64,000 bases of DNA from Halorubellus salinus (GCF_020567525.1 NZ_JAJCVI010000001.1:310001-374000), one strand, 5' to 3'. Positions 7,419-16,292 are shown, counted from the first letter of the stretch. Notes: a model not told the origin generated them from the letters alone. Numbers and translations: made by a program.

Positions 7419-9050
7419 TCAGAGGCGTTCGTGGACGTGGTCGGCGCACTTGAGTGCGAGTGCGGCGATGGTGAGCGTCGGGTTGAGCGCGCCGCCGTAC
7501 GTGAACGTCGAGGAGGAGGCGATGGAGAGGTTCGAGAGGTCGTGCGTGCGGAGTTGCGGGTCGACGACGCCGTTCTCGGGGTCGGCGCTCATCTTCGTGG
7601 TGCCCATGTGGTGGAAGGCGGGGCCGGTGTTCTCGGGGCCGACGGTCCACTGGATGTCGACGCCGAGTTCGGCCAGTATCTCGCGCTGGCGGTCGTTGGC
7701 GGCGCGCAGCGTCGCTCGCGTCCGGTCGTCGAGCGACCAGTGGACGTCGGGGACGGGGTTGCCGTGGTCGTCGGTCGTCGAGGAGTCGAGCGAGACGTAG
7801 TTCTCCTTCCGTGGGGCCTGAGCGGCGAGGCCACCCATCGCGATGGCGTTCCCGTACGCGCCGCGGAGTTCGTCGAGGAGGTCGTCGCCGAAGCTGTCCG
7901 CGCCGAGTGCGAGTTCGACGGGACTGGGGCCGGCGTAGTTCAGGAACTCGAGTTTGAACGGCCCGCGTTCGTCGGTGACGTCGTCGTAGAACTGGTGGGA
8001 TTCGCTCGTCAGGAACCCGACGTGGTTCTGCCTGGTGGGTTCGTCGAATCGGCCGCCCATGCCGGCGAACAGGTGGTCGTGGAAGTACTTCCCGACGAGG
8101 TTCGAGGAGTTCGCGAGCCCCCGCGGGTACGTTTCGGTCGCCGAGAGCAGGAGGAGCCGGGGTATCTCGACGCCGCCGGCGGCGAGCACGAACTCGCGGG
8201 CTTCCTGTCGGTGCTCCTCGCCGTCGGGCGTCGCGTACACGGCGGCCGTGACGGCGTCGCCGGCGCGGTCGTGTTCGAGCCGCTGGACGGGCGCGTGGTC
8301 GACGACGCGCGCCCCCTCCGCTTCGGCGCGCCCGACGTGCACGGTCGCGTCGTACTTCGCGCCGCTCGGACACACGGGCTTGCACGTCCCCCAGCCCTGG
8401 CAGGCCGAGCGGCCGTCGCGACGTTCGGAGTTCCGCGCGTTCGGGACGGTGTGCATCGTGACGTCGAGCGCGTCGCAGGCCTCGGCGAACAGCGAGTCCG
8501 AGTAGCTCGGCGGGAACCCCGGCATCGGGTACGGTTCCTCGCGCGGTGGCGCGAAGGGATTGTCGCCGGCGGTGCCGGCGACGCCGAACTCGTCCTCCGC
8601 GCTCGCGTAGTACGGCCGGAGGTCGTCGTACGCGATGGGCCACGGGTCGACGCCGGCGGCGCGCGCGTGCTCGTCGAAGTCGCCCTCGTGCAGGCGGAAC
8701 ACCATCCCCTGCCAGTGCAGCGTGGTACCACCGACGCCCTTCACGCGCGCCGCGTTCAGCGGGTACCCGCGGTCGCCACTGGACGTGTACGCGTCGCGCT
8801 CGCCGCCCATGTCCCAGACCTCGTGCGGGTGATAGCTCGGGCGGACGTCGCGCTCGACGCGCTCGATGCGGTCCGCGCGGTCGAACCGCGGCCCGGCCTC
8901 GAGGACGACGACGTCCTGGCCGGCGCTCGCGAGGCGGTCCGCGACGAGGCCGCCCGCGGGCCCGGCGCCGACGACGCAGACGTCGACGCGGTCGCTCGCC
9001 GACCGGTCGCGGCCGTCGCCCACGCCACCGTCGGACTGGTTCGCGGTCAT
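7419..9050 (-). CDS. GMC-type FAD oxidoreductase (gluconate/sorbitol dehydrogenase-like large subunit)
   Basis: A 543-residue flavoprotein dehydrogenase. The N-terminal Rossmann motif is CVVGAGPAGGLVADRLA (~25-41), followed by VVVLEAGPRFDR; GMC hallmarks are GVGGTTLHWQGM (~107), the Cys-containing CQGWGTCKPVCPSGAKY, FVLAAGGVEIPRLLLLS, and the C-terminal active-site region HHMGTTKMS, then FTYGGALNPTLTIAALALKCAD. ATG 9050 gives a normal start; an upstream frame extension is out of register with the preceding gene. Its start overlaps the stop of the small Tat protein (ATGA). That pairing matches membrane-bound gluconate 2-dehydrogenase-like complexes, in which subunit 3 carries the export signal; no cytochrome subunit lies next to them here. 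The substrate is unknown. Confidence 0.92.
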   Translation of the reverse strand: MTANQSDGGVGDGRDRSASDRVDVCVVGAGPAGGLVADRLASAGQDVVVLEAGPRFDRADRIERVERDVRPSYHPHEVWDMGGERDAYTSSGDRGYPLNAARVKGVGGTTLHWQGMVFRLHEGDFDEHARAAGVDPWPIAYDDLRPYYASAEDEFGVAGTAGDNPFAPPREEPYPMPGFPPSYSDSLFAEACDALDVTMHTVPNARNSERRDGRSACQGWGTCKPVCPSGAKYDATVHVGRAEAEGARVVDHAPVQRLEHDRAGDAVTAAVYATPDGEEHRQEAREFVLAAGGVEIPRLLLLSATETYPRGLANSSNLVGKYFHDHLFAGMGGRFDEPTRQNHVGFLTSESHQFYDDVTDERGPFKLEFLNYAGPSPVELALGADSFGDDLLDELRGAYGNAIAMGGLAAQAPRKENYVSLDSSTTDDHGNPVPDVHWSLDDRTRATLRAANDRQREILAELGVDIQWTVGPENTGPAFHHMGTTKMSADPENGVVDPQLRTHDLSNLSIASSSTFTYGGALNPTLTIAALALKCADHVHERL

Positions 9051-9583
9051 CGGTTCGTGCCTGGAGCGCGCTGGTAGCTGTCGGTGCCGCCGGGGAACCC
9101 CTGTGGGTTCTCCAGGCCAACGAGTCGCCCGCCGGTCTCGGTCGTGTAGAGCGCGTACAGCAGTTCGTTCACGAGGTAGAACCGGACGCGCTCGGCCTCG
9201 ACGCCCTCGGGGTCGGGCTCTTCGACGTCCACGCCCATCTCGTAGAGGGCGGTCTCGGCCGCCTCGGACCCCAGGTCGACGTAGTCGCTGTCGTACCATT
9301 CCTGCGTGTACTCGTCGAGCGCGGCGACCGCGTCCGCCATCCCCGTGCGGTAGTCCTCGTCGCCCTCGCTCCGCGACAGCGCGTACGTGCGGACGAACGA
9401 CTCGACGTTCTCGACCTCGCTCGGGTAGACGGCGCGACCGACGGCGACGGTCGTCGCGAGCGCGTGCTCGTCGAACTCGACGGTCTCCTCGGTCCCGGCG
9501 AAGCGGTCCGCGACGACGCCGGCACCGACGGCGACGCCAGCGGCCGCGAGTGCCCCCATCGCGTCCCGGCGCGTCAACTCCAT
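9047..9583 (-). CDS. Gluconate 2-dehydrogenase subunit 3-like Tat protein
   Basis: A 178-residue partner of the GMC oxidoreductase encoded downstream. A twin-arginine signal, LTRRDAMGALAAAGVAVGAG, opens the protein and could carry the folded two-subunit complex across the membrane. The mature part has the helical pattern of the subunit 3 family (LATTVAVGRAVYPSEVENV, then VRFYLVNELLYALYTTETGG near the end). I choose ATG 9583 over GTG 9589 because the Tat signal then starts MELTRRD. The gene is preceded by a TTAGG/CCTAA palindrome 12 bp upstream, suggesting metal-dependent control of the pair. Confidence 0.85.
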   Translation of the reverse strand: MELTRRDAMGALAAAGVAVGAGVVADRFAGTEETVEFDEHALATTVAVGRAVYPSEVENVESFVRTYALSRSEGDEDYRTGMADAVAALDEYTQEWYDSDYVDLGSEAAETALYEMGVDVEEPDPEGVEAERVRFYLVNELLYALYTTETGGRLVGLENPQGFPGGTDSYQRAPGTNR

Positions 9584-9594
9584 GTTCACGCGTC

Positions 9595-9608
9595 TTAGGC
9601 AAACCTAA
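9595..9608. promoter_or_regulatory. Iron-box-like palindrome upstream of the GMC operon
   Basis: TTAGG-CAAA-CCTAA is a 5-4-5 inverted repeat located 12 bp before ATG 9583, where the TATA region of a leaderless haloarchaeal gene would lie. It resembles the DtxR/IdeR/SirR consensus (TTAGG...CTAA) bound by iron- or manganese-dependent repressors. Binding is not shown; this rests on pattern similarity. Confidence 0.5.
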
Positions 9609-9671
9609 AACTTGAGTCTTGTCACTCGCGACCGCCACCGGCCGAGAGGACAACCGGCTCTCGAACCCGCC

Positions 9672-10412
9672 TCAGACGTCCGGTATCGAGACGGTGTGTT
9701 CGAGCGCGCCGACGCCCTCGACCTCGACGCGGACGTCGTCGCCGTCGCTGAGGCGGCCGACGCCAGCGGGCGTCCCGGTCGCGACGACGTCACCCGGTTC
9801 GAGCGTCACGTACGTCGTGATCTCCGCGAGCAATTCGGGCACCGAGAACACCATCTGGTCGAGCGACCCGTCCTGCTTGCGTTCGCCGTTCAGGTACGAC
9901 CGGACGTGGGCGTCCTCGGGGACCTCGTCCGGCGTCGCGACGACCGGCCCGATGGGGGCGGCGCCGTCGAACGCCTTCCCGCGCACCCAGTTCGTCTCCT
10001 GGCGCTGGTCGTCGCGGTTCGACACGTCGTTCACGCACGTGTATCCCGCGACGGCGTCCATGGCGTCCGCTTCGCTCAGGTGCTTGGCTTGCTCGCCGAC
10101 GACGACGCCGAGCTCGGCCTCGAAGTCCAGTCGGTCCTTCCCCGCGGGGAGCGTGACGTCGCTCCCGTGACTCGCGACCGCGTTCGGTGGCTTGAGGAAC
10201 AGGAGCGGCCGGTCGGGGACGTCGTTGTCCATCTCGTCGGCGTGCTCGACGTAGTTCCGGCCGACGCACACGACCTTCGACGGCTCGCACGGCGCGAGCA
10301 CGTCCACCGCGTCCACGTCGTACGTCTCGCCGCCGAACGCCACGGTTGCGTCGTCGCGGTACTCGCCGCGGCGGACCGCGCCCGCGGGGTCCCGGAATCG
10401 AACGTGCTTCAT
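9672..10412 (-). CDS. Fumarylacetoacetate hydrolase family protein
   Basis: A 246-residue FAH-superfamily enzyme; members hydrolyse or decarboxylate acylpyruvates and related 2-oxo acids with a divalent metal. The fold is recognised from KVVCVGRNYVEHADEM, PLLFLKPPNAVASHG, the metal-binding acidic strand RLDFEAELGVVVG, GYTCVNDVSNRDDQ, and the C-terminal EPGDVVATGTPAGVGRLSDGD. The size suits the single-domain acylpyruvase/oxaloacetate decarboxylase group (COG0179). ATG 10412 directly starts the family N-terminus (MKHVRFRD). It appears monocistronic. Confidence 0.92.
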   Translation of the reverse strand: MKHVRFRDPAGAVRRGEYRDDATVAFGGETYDVDAVDVLAPCEPSKVVCVGRNYVEHADEMDNDVPDRPLLFLKPPNAVASHGSDVTLPAGKDRLDFEAELGVVVGEQAKHLSEADAMDAVAGYTCVNDVSNRDDQRQETNWVRGKAFDGAAPIGPVVATPDEVPEDAHVRSYLNGERKQDGSLDQMVFSVPELLAEITTYVTLEPGDVVATGTPAGVGRLSDGDDVRVEVEGVGALEHTVSIPDV

Positions 10413-10519
10413 ACCCGGGGCGTCGCCCCTCTCCGGCGTAGGCGTTCCGGAAGCGGCGAGCGGATCGGCTCACGGCCGCGGGCGCGTCCCCAGTCGTCGG
10501 CCTGTCAGGCGTCGCCCGC

Positions 10520-11818
10520 TCAGTCGTCAGCGTGCCAGGCGTCGTGTGCGCGAGCGAACGCCCCGGGGAGGCGAGCGTAGATCTCTGCGTTCGCTGCGAG
10601 CGCGTCGACCGTGGTGTACTCGTCGCTGGCGTGGACGGTGTCGGTGCCGAGCGCGAACTCGACGGTCGGAATGCCGGCGTTCCGCAGGGTCTTCGTGTCG
10701 CCGCCGCCGGTCGCGCTCCGTCGGTGCACGCGGTCGCCGACGACGGCCGCTGCGGTCTCGGCGGTCGCGGTCGCGATGGGGCCGTCGACGGGGACGTACG
10801 TGCCCCGGCTCCAGGAGACGTCCGTGAGTTCGACGCGGTCGTGCTCGCGCAGGCACTCGCGGATGTCCGCGAGCACGGTCTTCGTGTCGACGCCGGCGAC
10901 GACGCGGACGTCGAGGCGCGCACGAGCGTGCTCGGGGACGGCGTTGATGGTGTCGCCGCCGTGGAACTCGCCGAGGTTCGCGGTCGGATACCGGAACGTG
11001 TCCCTGGCGGCTCGTTCGCCCATGATGGGCGCGTAGTACTCGACGGACTGCTCGACGATGGCGTCGACATCGGCGGGCACGTCGAGCGGTCGGTCGGTGA
11101 GCGACTCGCGGAGGTGCGTGACGGCCGCCCAGAGTTCGTCGATGGCGTTCACGCCGAGCGTCGGCCGGGAGCCGTGCGCGCCCTCGCCGGTGGCGTCGAG
11201 CGTGAGCCAGATGCTCCCGCGGTCGGCGACGGTGACCGAGTGCCGGCCGCGCTCGCACGTCGTCTCGCCGATGACGCAGCCGTCGGCTTCGAGGTCGTCG
11301 ACCACCGCAGGGAGGCCGGCGTCCCCTCCCGTCTCCTCGTCGCTGACGACGGCGTACGCGAGCGTCACCGGTGGACGTTCGTCGACCGCCTGATAGGAGC
11401 GCGCCGCGTGCAGCATCGCTGCCAGCGGGCCCTTCATGTCGGTCGCACCGCGCCCGTAGAGTCGGTCGTCGCCGTCGACGGTCGCACGCTCGCCGAGCGG
11501 GTCTCGCGTCCACTCGCTCGCGTCGTACCCGACGGTGTCGAGGTGGCCGTTGTAGAGCAACGTCAGGTCGCTGTCGCCGGGAACCTCGAACAGGAGGTTC
11601 GGTTTCGCAGGGTCGACCGACGACTCGCGGACCGTGACGCCGGCAGCCTCCATGGCGTCGCGAACGACCGCCGCTGCTGCTGTGGTGTCGCCGGGCGGGT
11701 TCTGCGAGTCGGCGGCGAGCAGTTCGGTCGCGAGCTCGACGAGTTCGTCGGTCGTCGCCGTGACGTGCTCGACCGCCGCGCGCGTTCGCGCCCCTAGGTC
11801 GCTGGACTCGTCGGTCAT
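10520..11818 (-). CDS. M20 family peptidase / ArgE-DapE-like deacylase
   Basis: A 432-residue di-zinc amidohydrolase. The metal-binding and catalytic motifs are in order: LYNGHLDTVGYD (His-x-Asp), YGRGATDMKGPLAAML (bridging Asp), VVSDEETGGDAG (catalytic Glu and ligand Glu), GETTCERGRHS, and TGGGDTKTLRNAGIPTVEF with a terminal His in DTVHASDEY. The central dimerisation domain lies between. The motif set fits succinyl-diaminopimelate desuccinylase / acetylornithine deacetylase relatives, but the exact substrate cannot be assigned. ATG 11818 (MTDESSDLG) is preferred over upstream in-frame codons, which add a hydrophobic, non-acidic extension. Confidence 0.9.
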   Translation of the reverse strand: MTDESSDLGARTRAAVEHVTATTDELVELATELLAADSQNPPGDTTAAAAVVRDAMEAAGVTVRESSVDPAKPNLLFEVPGDSDLTLLYNGHLDTVGYDASEWTRDPLGERATVDGDDRLYGRGATDMKGPLAAMLHAARSYQAVDERPPVTLAYAVVSDEETGGDAGLPAVVDDLEADGCVIGETTCERGRHSVTVADRGSIWLTLDATGEGAHGSRPTLGVNAIDELWAAVTHLRESLTDRPLDVPADVDAIVEQSVEYYAPIMGERAARDTFRYPTANLGEFHGGDTINAVPEHARARLDVRVVAGVDTKTVLADIRECLREHDRVELTDVSWSRGTYVPVDGPIATATAETAAAVVGDRVHRRSATGGGDTKTLRNAGIPTVEFALGTDTVHASDEYTTVDALAANAEIYARLPGAFARAHDAWHADD

Positions 11819-11887
11819 GTCGAATACTTCGCCGCGGAGCGTGATAATGGTTCTCGGGGACGACGCGGGGGTCGGGGCGGCGATAAC

Positions 11888-11904
11888 GAAACCCTTTAAT
11901 TTTA
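11888..11904 (+). promoter_or_regulatory. Promoter of tRNA-Glu
   Basis: GAAACCCTTTAATTTTA forms an AT-rich TATA-type element 25-40 bp before the tRNA-Glu 5' end. A closely similar GAAACCCCTTTAC stands before tRNA-Trp on the other strand (58204-58218), supporting its role as a stable-RNA promoter. Confidence 0.6.
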
Positions 11905-11927
11905 CCACCCGGAATGAACTGGTACGC

Positions 11928-12002
11928 GCTCCGTTGGTGTAGTCCGGCCAATCATTTCGGCCTTTCGAGCCGATGACCTGGGTTCAAATCCCAGACGGAG
12001 CA
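11928..12002 (+). tRNA. tRNA-Glu (UUC)
   Basis: A complete cloverleaf: acceptor GCTCCGT pairs with ACGGAGC, discriminator A; D-arm region GGTGTAGTCCGGCCAATCA; anticodon stem TCGGC/GCCGA with loop CTTTCGA, giving anticodon TTC; T-arm CTGGGTTCAAATCCCAG. CCA is not encoded. A degenerate second copy of the T-arm and acceptor 3' side, with the following flank, lies exactly 140 bp downstream. Confidence 0.95.
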
Positions 12003-12336
12003 TTTTCGCGCTCACAACTCGACGAGCGAAACGAGCCGTCGTGACCGCGAATCTCTGTAACTGGATTCGAACCCGACCAGTCGCGCGCAGCGAACGACGT
12101 GAGCGAGGACGTCTGGTTCCGGTTCACATCTCAGACGGAGTCTTCTCGCGCTCACAACTCGACGAGCACCGCGAGTCGACGTGCGCGGTGTCCCGTTCGC
12201 TCCTTGGTCTGTATCGTGTTCGGTCGACGAGGAGCAGGGGGCGTGTTGGGCGTGAACGTGTGTACCGACACCACGTAGCATTCTCTTCACGCATAATTCC
12301 GAGACTTTTAATTACCTCAAGTTATTCGACTCCGGT
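12003..12336. other. Spacer after tRNA-Glu with a decayed second copy
   Basis: These 334 bp hold no credible gene. They contain the shared tRNA downstream motif (12003-12027), a degenerate tRNA-Glu 3' copy (12121-12167) and, near 12290-12330, AT-rich DNA (CATAATTCCGAGACTTTTAATTACCTC) that probably holds the promoter for the antiporter gene. Confidence 0.6.
12121..12167 (+). repeat. Degenerate copy of tRNA-Glu 3' end plus flank
   Basis: This segment matches 11981-12027 at 42 of 47 positions by direct comparison. The match covers the 3' part of the T-arm and the acceptor 3' strand (GGTTCACATC TCAGACGGAG against GGTTCAAATC CCAGACGGAG) and continues into the downstream CTCGCG-CTCACAACTCGACGAGC flank. 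Such 3'-end copies are what tRNA-targeting integrases leave; a local duplication is the alternative. Confidence 0.75.
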
Positions 12337-13815
12337 ATGGCTTCCCTCTCGTTCGAACCGGCGACGTACGACGACCTCGACCCCGAACGCCGGCCGACCC
12401 TCCGGCAGGCGCTCGTCCCCGTCCTCGGTATCGTCCTCTCGCTCGGCATCGCGTCCGGGTACCTCAAGCTCGCACCCCACGCCCCGCTCCTCTGGAGCAT
12501 CGTCCTCACGGCGGCCGTCGGCACGTACTGGCTCGGCTACTCGTGGGACGACGTCTACGACGGCATCGCACAGTCCCTGCTCACCGGTCTCCAATCCATC
12601 CTCCTGCTGTTCGTCATCTACGCACTCATCGCGACCTGGATCTCGGCCGGCACCATCCCCGGCCTCATGCGGTACGGTCTCTCGCTCCTGACCCCCACCG
12701 TGTTCCTCCCCGTCACCGCGCTCCTCGCCGGCGTCGTCGCGTTCGCCATCGGCTCGTCGTGGACGACAGCCGGTACGCTCGGCGTCGCGTTCGTCGGCAT
12801 CGGCTCCGGCCTCGGCATCCCCGTCCCGATGACCGCCGGCGCCATCCTCTCCGGCGCCTATGCCGGCGACAAGCAATCACCGCTCTCGGACACCACGAAC
12901 CTCGCCGCAGCCGTCACCGACACCGACCTCTACGACCACATCCACGGGATGCGAAACGGTACCGTGCTCGCGTTCGCGCTCGCCATCGCCCTCTACGCCG
13001 CCCTCGGATTGCGCGCCGGCGGCACCATCCCCGCCGGCCGCATCGCCGACATCCAGACCGCGCTCGCCAGTACCTACGAGCTCACCCCGCTCGTGTTCGT
13101 CCCGCTCGTCGTCACGTTCGGCCTGGCACTCGCCGGCTACCCCGCACTCCCGACCCTCGTCGCCGGCGTGTTCACCGCCGTCGCCACCACCGTCCTCGTC
13201 CAGGGCGCCGCGTTCACCGCCGCGTGGACGGTCTTCCTGAACGGCACGAACCCCGAAACCGGACTCGACGTCGTCGATGGACTCCTCGCGAGCGGCGGCC
13301 TCGCCGGGTCGGCGTGGACGATCTCGGTCGTCGTGCTCGCACTCTCGCTGGGCGGCGCACTCGAACGTACCGGCGTCCTCGCCGTCCTCGCCCACGAGGT
13401 CGCCGAAGCCGTCACGAACCGGCGGAGCCTCGTCGCGAGCACCGGCGTCTCCGCCATCGTCGTGAACGTGTTCTCCGCACAGCAGTACATGAGCATCGTC
13501 GTCCCCGGGATGACGCTCCGGAACCTCTACGACGAGTACGACCTCGACTCCGCGGACCTCTCCCGCGCCATCGAATCGGCGGGCACGCCCACCGGCGCGC
13601 TCATCCCATGGCACGCCGGGAGCGTCTACATGGCGGGCGTCCTCGGCGTCGCCCCCTGGGCCGGCGCGTTCGGGCTCGCCGGGTTCGCGCCGTACTACTT
13701 CTTCGCGTTCCTCTCCCCGCTCGTGCTGTTCGCCAGCACGCTCCTCGACCGCGGGTTCGTCACGAGCGCGAACGTCGACGGGCGGTCGACGGACGCGACG
13801 CCCGCTGACGACTGA
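12337..13815 (+). CDS. NhaC-family Na+/H+ antiporter
   Basis: A polytopic membrane transporter of 492 residues with about 11-12 hydrophobic segments. The NhaC/ArsB-type core is recognised from AIGSSWTTAGTLGVAFVGIG (~148) and GDKQSPLSDTTNLAAAVT (~182), whose conserved polar residues serve ion exchange in the family, plus NVFSAQQYMSIVVPGM and GTPTGALIPWHAGSVYMAG in the C-terminal half. It probably exports Na+ in exchange for H+; some relatives exchange malate/lactate, so the substrate is not certain. An ATG at 12337 sits about 30 bp after an AT-rich TATA-like stretch, suggesting a leaderless transcript. Confidence 0.92.
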   Translation: MASLSFEPATYDDLDPERRPTLRQALVPVLGIVLSLGIASGYLKLAPHAPLLWSIVLTAAVGTYWLGYSWDDVYDGIAQSLLTGLQSILLLFVIYALIATWISAGTIPGLMRYGLSLLTPTVFLPVTALLAGVVAFAIGSSWTTAGTLGVAFVGIGSGLGIPVPMTAGAILSGAYAGDKQSPLSDTTNLAAAVTDTDLYDHIHGMRNGTVLAFALAIALYAALGLRAGGTIPAGRIADIQTALASTYELTPLVFVPLVVTFGLALAGYPALPTLVAGVFTAVATTVLVQGAAFTAAWTVFLNGTNPETGLDVVDGLLASGGLAGSAWTISVVVLALSLGGALERTGVLAVLAHEVAEAVTNRRSLVASTGVSAIVVNVFSAQQYMSIVVPGMTLRNLYDEYDLDSADLSRAIESAGTPTGALIPWHAGSVYMAGVLGVAPWAGAFGLAGFAPYYFFAFLSPLVLFASTLLDRGFVTSANVDGRSTDATPADD

Positions 13816-13857
13816 GGACGACCACGCGCGCTCGAGACCCGTCCGTCGGCGACGCCG

Positions 13858-15150
13858 TCACACGTCCCGTGGGTCGAGGGCGTCGCGGAGGCCGTCGCCG
13901 AGCGCGCCGAACGCCATGACGGTGAGGGCGAGGGCGACCGTGGGGAAGACGGGCGTCCACCAGACCTGTGGGAACGCGGCCTGGAGGCCGTTGAAGCCGT
14001 TCGCGATGGTCTCGCCCCAGGATTCGTTCATGATGTTGTTCATGCCCATGTAGGCGACGGCGGTGTGGAGGAGGACGAGGAGCGGGATCATCCGCGTCAG
14101 CGCGGTGATGACGGTGCTGGAGACGTTCGGGAGGACGTGCTCGCGGATGACGTGCCGGTCGCTCGCGCCGGCGTTCTTCGCGGCGAGCACGTACTGGTCC
14201 TCGGTGCGTTGGGCGGTCTCGCTACGGACGAGGCGAGCGATGCCGCCCCACGAGAACAACCCGAACACGAGGACGAACAGGAAGAGCGTACGTCCCCAGA
14301 ACGCGAGGACGAGGTAGACGACGAACGCGGGCACGGCTTGCTGGGCGTCGACGTACCCCATGAGGGTGGTGTCGGTCCGGCCGCCGTAGTAGCCCGCGAG
14401 CACCCCGACGACGGTCGCGAGCGGGACGACGAACAGCGAGATGACGAACGCGAGTTCGACGACGACGCGCATCCCGGAGACGACGAGCGCGGTCAGGGGT
14501 TTCCCGAGCGCGTTCGTCCCGAGCGGGTACCGGAGGGTGCCGTGGCAGCGCTCGTTCGCGACGGTGCCGACGCAGTCGGAGACGTAGTAGTTCACGGGCG
14601 TGCTCGTGAACGCTGGCGGCTGGCTCTGTGCGGCGGTATTTATATCGGGCGGGTAGAGGACTGGACCGACGACGCCCGCGAGGAACACGACGGCGAGGAA
14701 CAGGAGTGACGCGGTCGCGAGCCGGTCGCGTCGCAGTCGCCGCCAGTACAACCGCGTGAGTTTCCGTCGTTCGACGAGCGGGACGGCGACGAAGCACGTC
14801 GCGGCGAGGACGGCGGTCATGAACAGCCACTCGATGCCGGTGACGTCCCAGTACAGGGGGAGGAGCTGCTGGCCGAACAGGGAGACGTTCGGGCCGATGC
14901 CCTCGAACGTGGGTTGCTGGGTCGCGACCTCGAAGTAGTCGTAGAGCACGCCGGCGGCGAGCGCGGTCAGGCCGAGGAGGAACGCGACGGTCCGCGCCCG
15001 GAGGCCGCGTCGCCTCGGCTCGAGCGCGTCCCAGTCGACGGTCTGGAACGCGGCGACCTCTGCATTGCCGCCGTCGGTCGCCGTCGTCGTCGCGGCCTGG
15101 TTCGTGTCGCCCGTCCGCGCGGCTGCACCGTCCGTCTCCCTTCCGGTCAT
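13858..15150 (-). CDS. Peptide/nickel-type ABC transporter permease, DppC/OppC family
   Basis: A 430-residue inner-membrane permease with six or more helices. A long, Thr/Ala-rich N-terminal tail (~45 residues) and extra hydrophobic segments precede the binding-protein-dependent transport domain. The EAA loop that docks the ATPase is YVLAAKNAGASDRHVIREHV, and the domain ends GDGLRDALDPRDV, typical of DppC. An insertion between helices with two Cys residues (VSDCVGTVANERCHG) could be extracellular and disulfide-bonded. ATG 15150 is chosen over GTG 15165. Its partner permease is divergently encoded, and no binding protein or ATPase gene is adjacent, which is unusual for this family. Confidence 0.9.
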   Translation of the reverse strand: MTGRETDGAAARTGDTNQAATTTATDGGNAEVAAFQTVDWDALEPRRRGLRARTVAFLLGLTALAAGVLYDYFEVATQQPTFEGIGPNVSLFGQQLLPLYWDVTGIEWLFMTAVLAATCFVAVPLVERRKLTRLYWRRLRRDRLATASLLFLAVVFLAGVVGPVLYPPDINTAAQSQPPAFTSTPVNYYVSDCVGTVANERCHGTLRYPLGTNALGKPLTALVVSGMRVVVELAFVISLFVVPLATVVGVLAGYYGGRTDTTLMGYVDAQQAVPAFVVYLVLAFWGRTLFLFVLVFGLFSWGGIARLVRSETAQRTEDQYVLAAKNAGASDRHVIREHVLPNVSSTVITALTRMIPLLVLLHTAVAYMGMNNIMNESWGETIANGFNGLQAAFPQVWWTPVFPTVALALTVMAFGALGDGLRDALDPRDV

Positions 15151-15201
15151 GGCAGTGGTTGTCACGACCGTCGGGGCGAGGGCTCAAAAAGGATTCAGAG
15201 T

Positions 15202-15219
15202 GTCAAACGCTCGTTTGAC
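15202..15219. promoter_or_regulatory. 18-bp inverted repeat between divergent permease genes
   Basis: GTCAAACG-CT-CGTTTGAC has perfect 8-bp arms and lies in the 167-bp spacer between the two divergent ABC permease genes, followed by a TATA-like GGTATATGACATC at 15229. It is a good candidate operator controlling both directions; the bound regulator is unknown. Confidence 0.55.
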
Positions 15220-15317
15220 GTTCCGGACGGTATATGACATCATGGACCGCATCACTGGTCGATGCAGCGCGCGTTCGACGACCACGCGCTTCGAGCACGC
15301 GAACGGAGGCGAGCGCC

Positions 15318-16292
15318 GTGAACCACCGGTTCGTCGCGCGACGAGCGCTGTTCGCCGTGCTCTCGTTCTACGGCGTCGTGACGCTCGTGTTCCTCGTGCT
15401 CGCCCTCGGCCCGGACCCGACGGGGACACTCCGCGTCGCCAGCGGCGACCTCCAGACGCTCCTGTCGGCGAGCGACGGCGGTCGGTCGTTCCTCTCGCGG
15501 TACGCGGGATTCCTCTGGGACGTCACCACCCTGAACTGGGGGCGGTCGACGGCCGGATTCGAGCAGGGGCCAGCGGTCACCGCGTTGCTCGCGAAGCACC
15601 TCCCGTACACGCTCACGTACGCGATTCCGGCGGTCGTCGTCGGCGTCACAGGCGGCATCGGCCTCGGCGTGTTCGCCGCGGTCAACCACGGCGGGTACGT
15701 CGACCGCGCGGTGCAGTCCGTCGGCTACTTCGCGTTCGGCATCCCGAACTTCTTCTTCGCCGAGGTCGCGCTGTTCGTCCTCGAGACCGAACTCGGCCTC
15801 ATCGAGTTCACGCTCGGCCGCATCAACCCGAAGTTCTACGTCGTCGGCGAGGCCGTCGACATCTGGCAGCCCCGCCACCTCATGGAGTTCGGCGTCATCG
15901 CGGCCATCCTCGCGCTGTCGCTGGTCGCCGGCCAGCTCCGGTACGCGCGCTCGGAGTGCCTGGAGTACGTCAGCGCGGACTTCGTGAAGCTCGCGCGAGC
16001 GAAGGGCGCGAGCGAGCTCCGCGTGATGGCGCACGTCCTCCGGAACGCCGCGCTCCCGCTGCTCGCGATGTTCCTCGCTGACCTCGTCACGGTCCTCGTC
16101 GTGCACGTGTTCGTGCTCGAGTTCGTGTTCAACGTCCCCGGCATCGGCCAGATGGGTATCCAGGCGGTCAAGCAGCGGAACCTCCCGTTCGTCGTCGGTA
16201 TCACGATGACGGTCGCCGCCGTCGGCGTGTTCGCGAACTTCGTCCAGGACGTCGGCCTCGGGTACGTCGACCCGCGAACGGACGTGGAGTGA
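15318..16292 (+). CDS. Peptide/nickel-type ABC transporter permease, DppB/OppB family
   Basis: A 324-residue permease. The first helix ([20 protein letters not shown]) and the large periplasmic loop are followed by the permease domain. The EAA loop is [21 protein letters not shown] (read in parts), and [20 protein letters not shown] near the end matches DppB. I place the start at GTG 15318, about 7 bp behind GGAGGCGA; the frame is open to 15234 but the extra residues are Arg/Ser-rich. It forms the other half of the heterodimer with the divergent DppC-like gene. Confidence 0.9.
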   Translation: MNHRFVARRALFAVLSFYGVVTLVFLVLALGPDPTGTLRVASGDLQTLLSASDGGRSFLSRYAGFLWDVTTLNWGRSTAGFEQGPAVTALLAKHLPYTLTYAIPAVVVGVTGGIGLGVFAAVNHGGYVDRAVQSVGYFAFGIPNFFFAEVALFVLETELGLIEFTLGRINPKFYVVGEAVDIWQPRHLMEFGVIAAILALSLVAGQLRYARSECLEYVSADFVKLARAKGASELRVMAHVLRNAALPLLAMFLADLVTVLVVHVFVLEFVFNVPGIGQMGIQAVKQRNLPFVVGITMTVAAVGVFANFVQDVGLGYVDPRTDVE

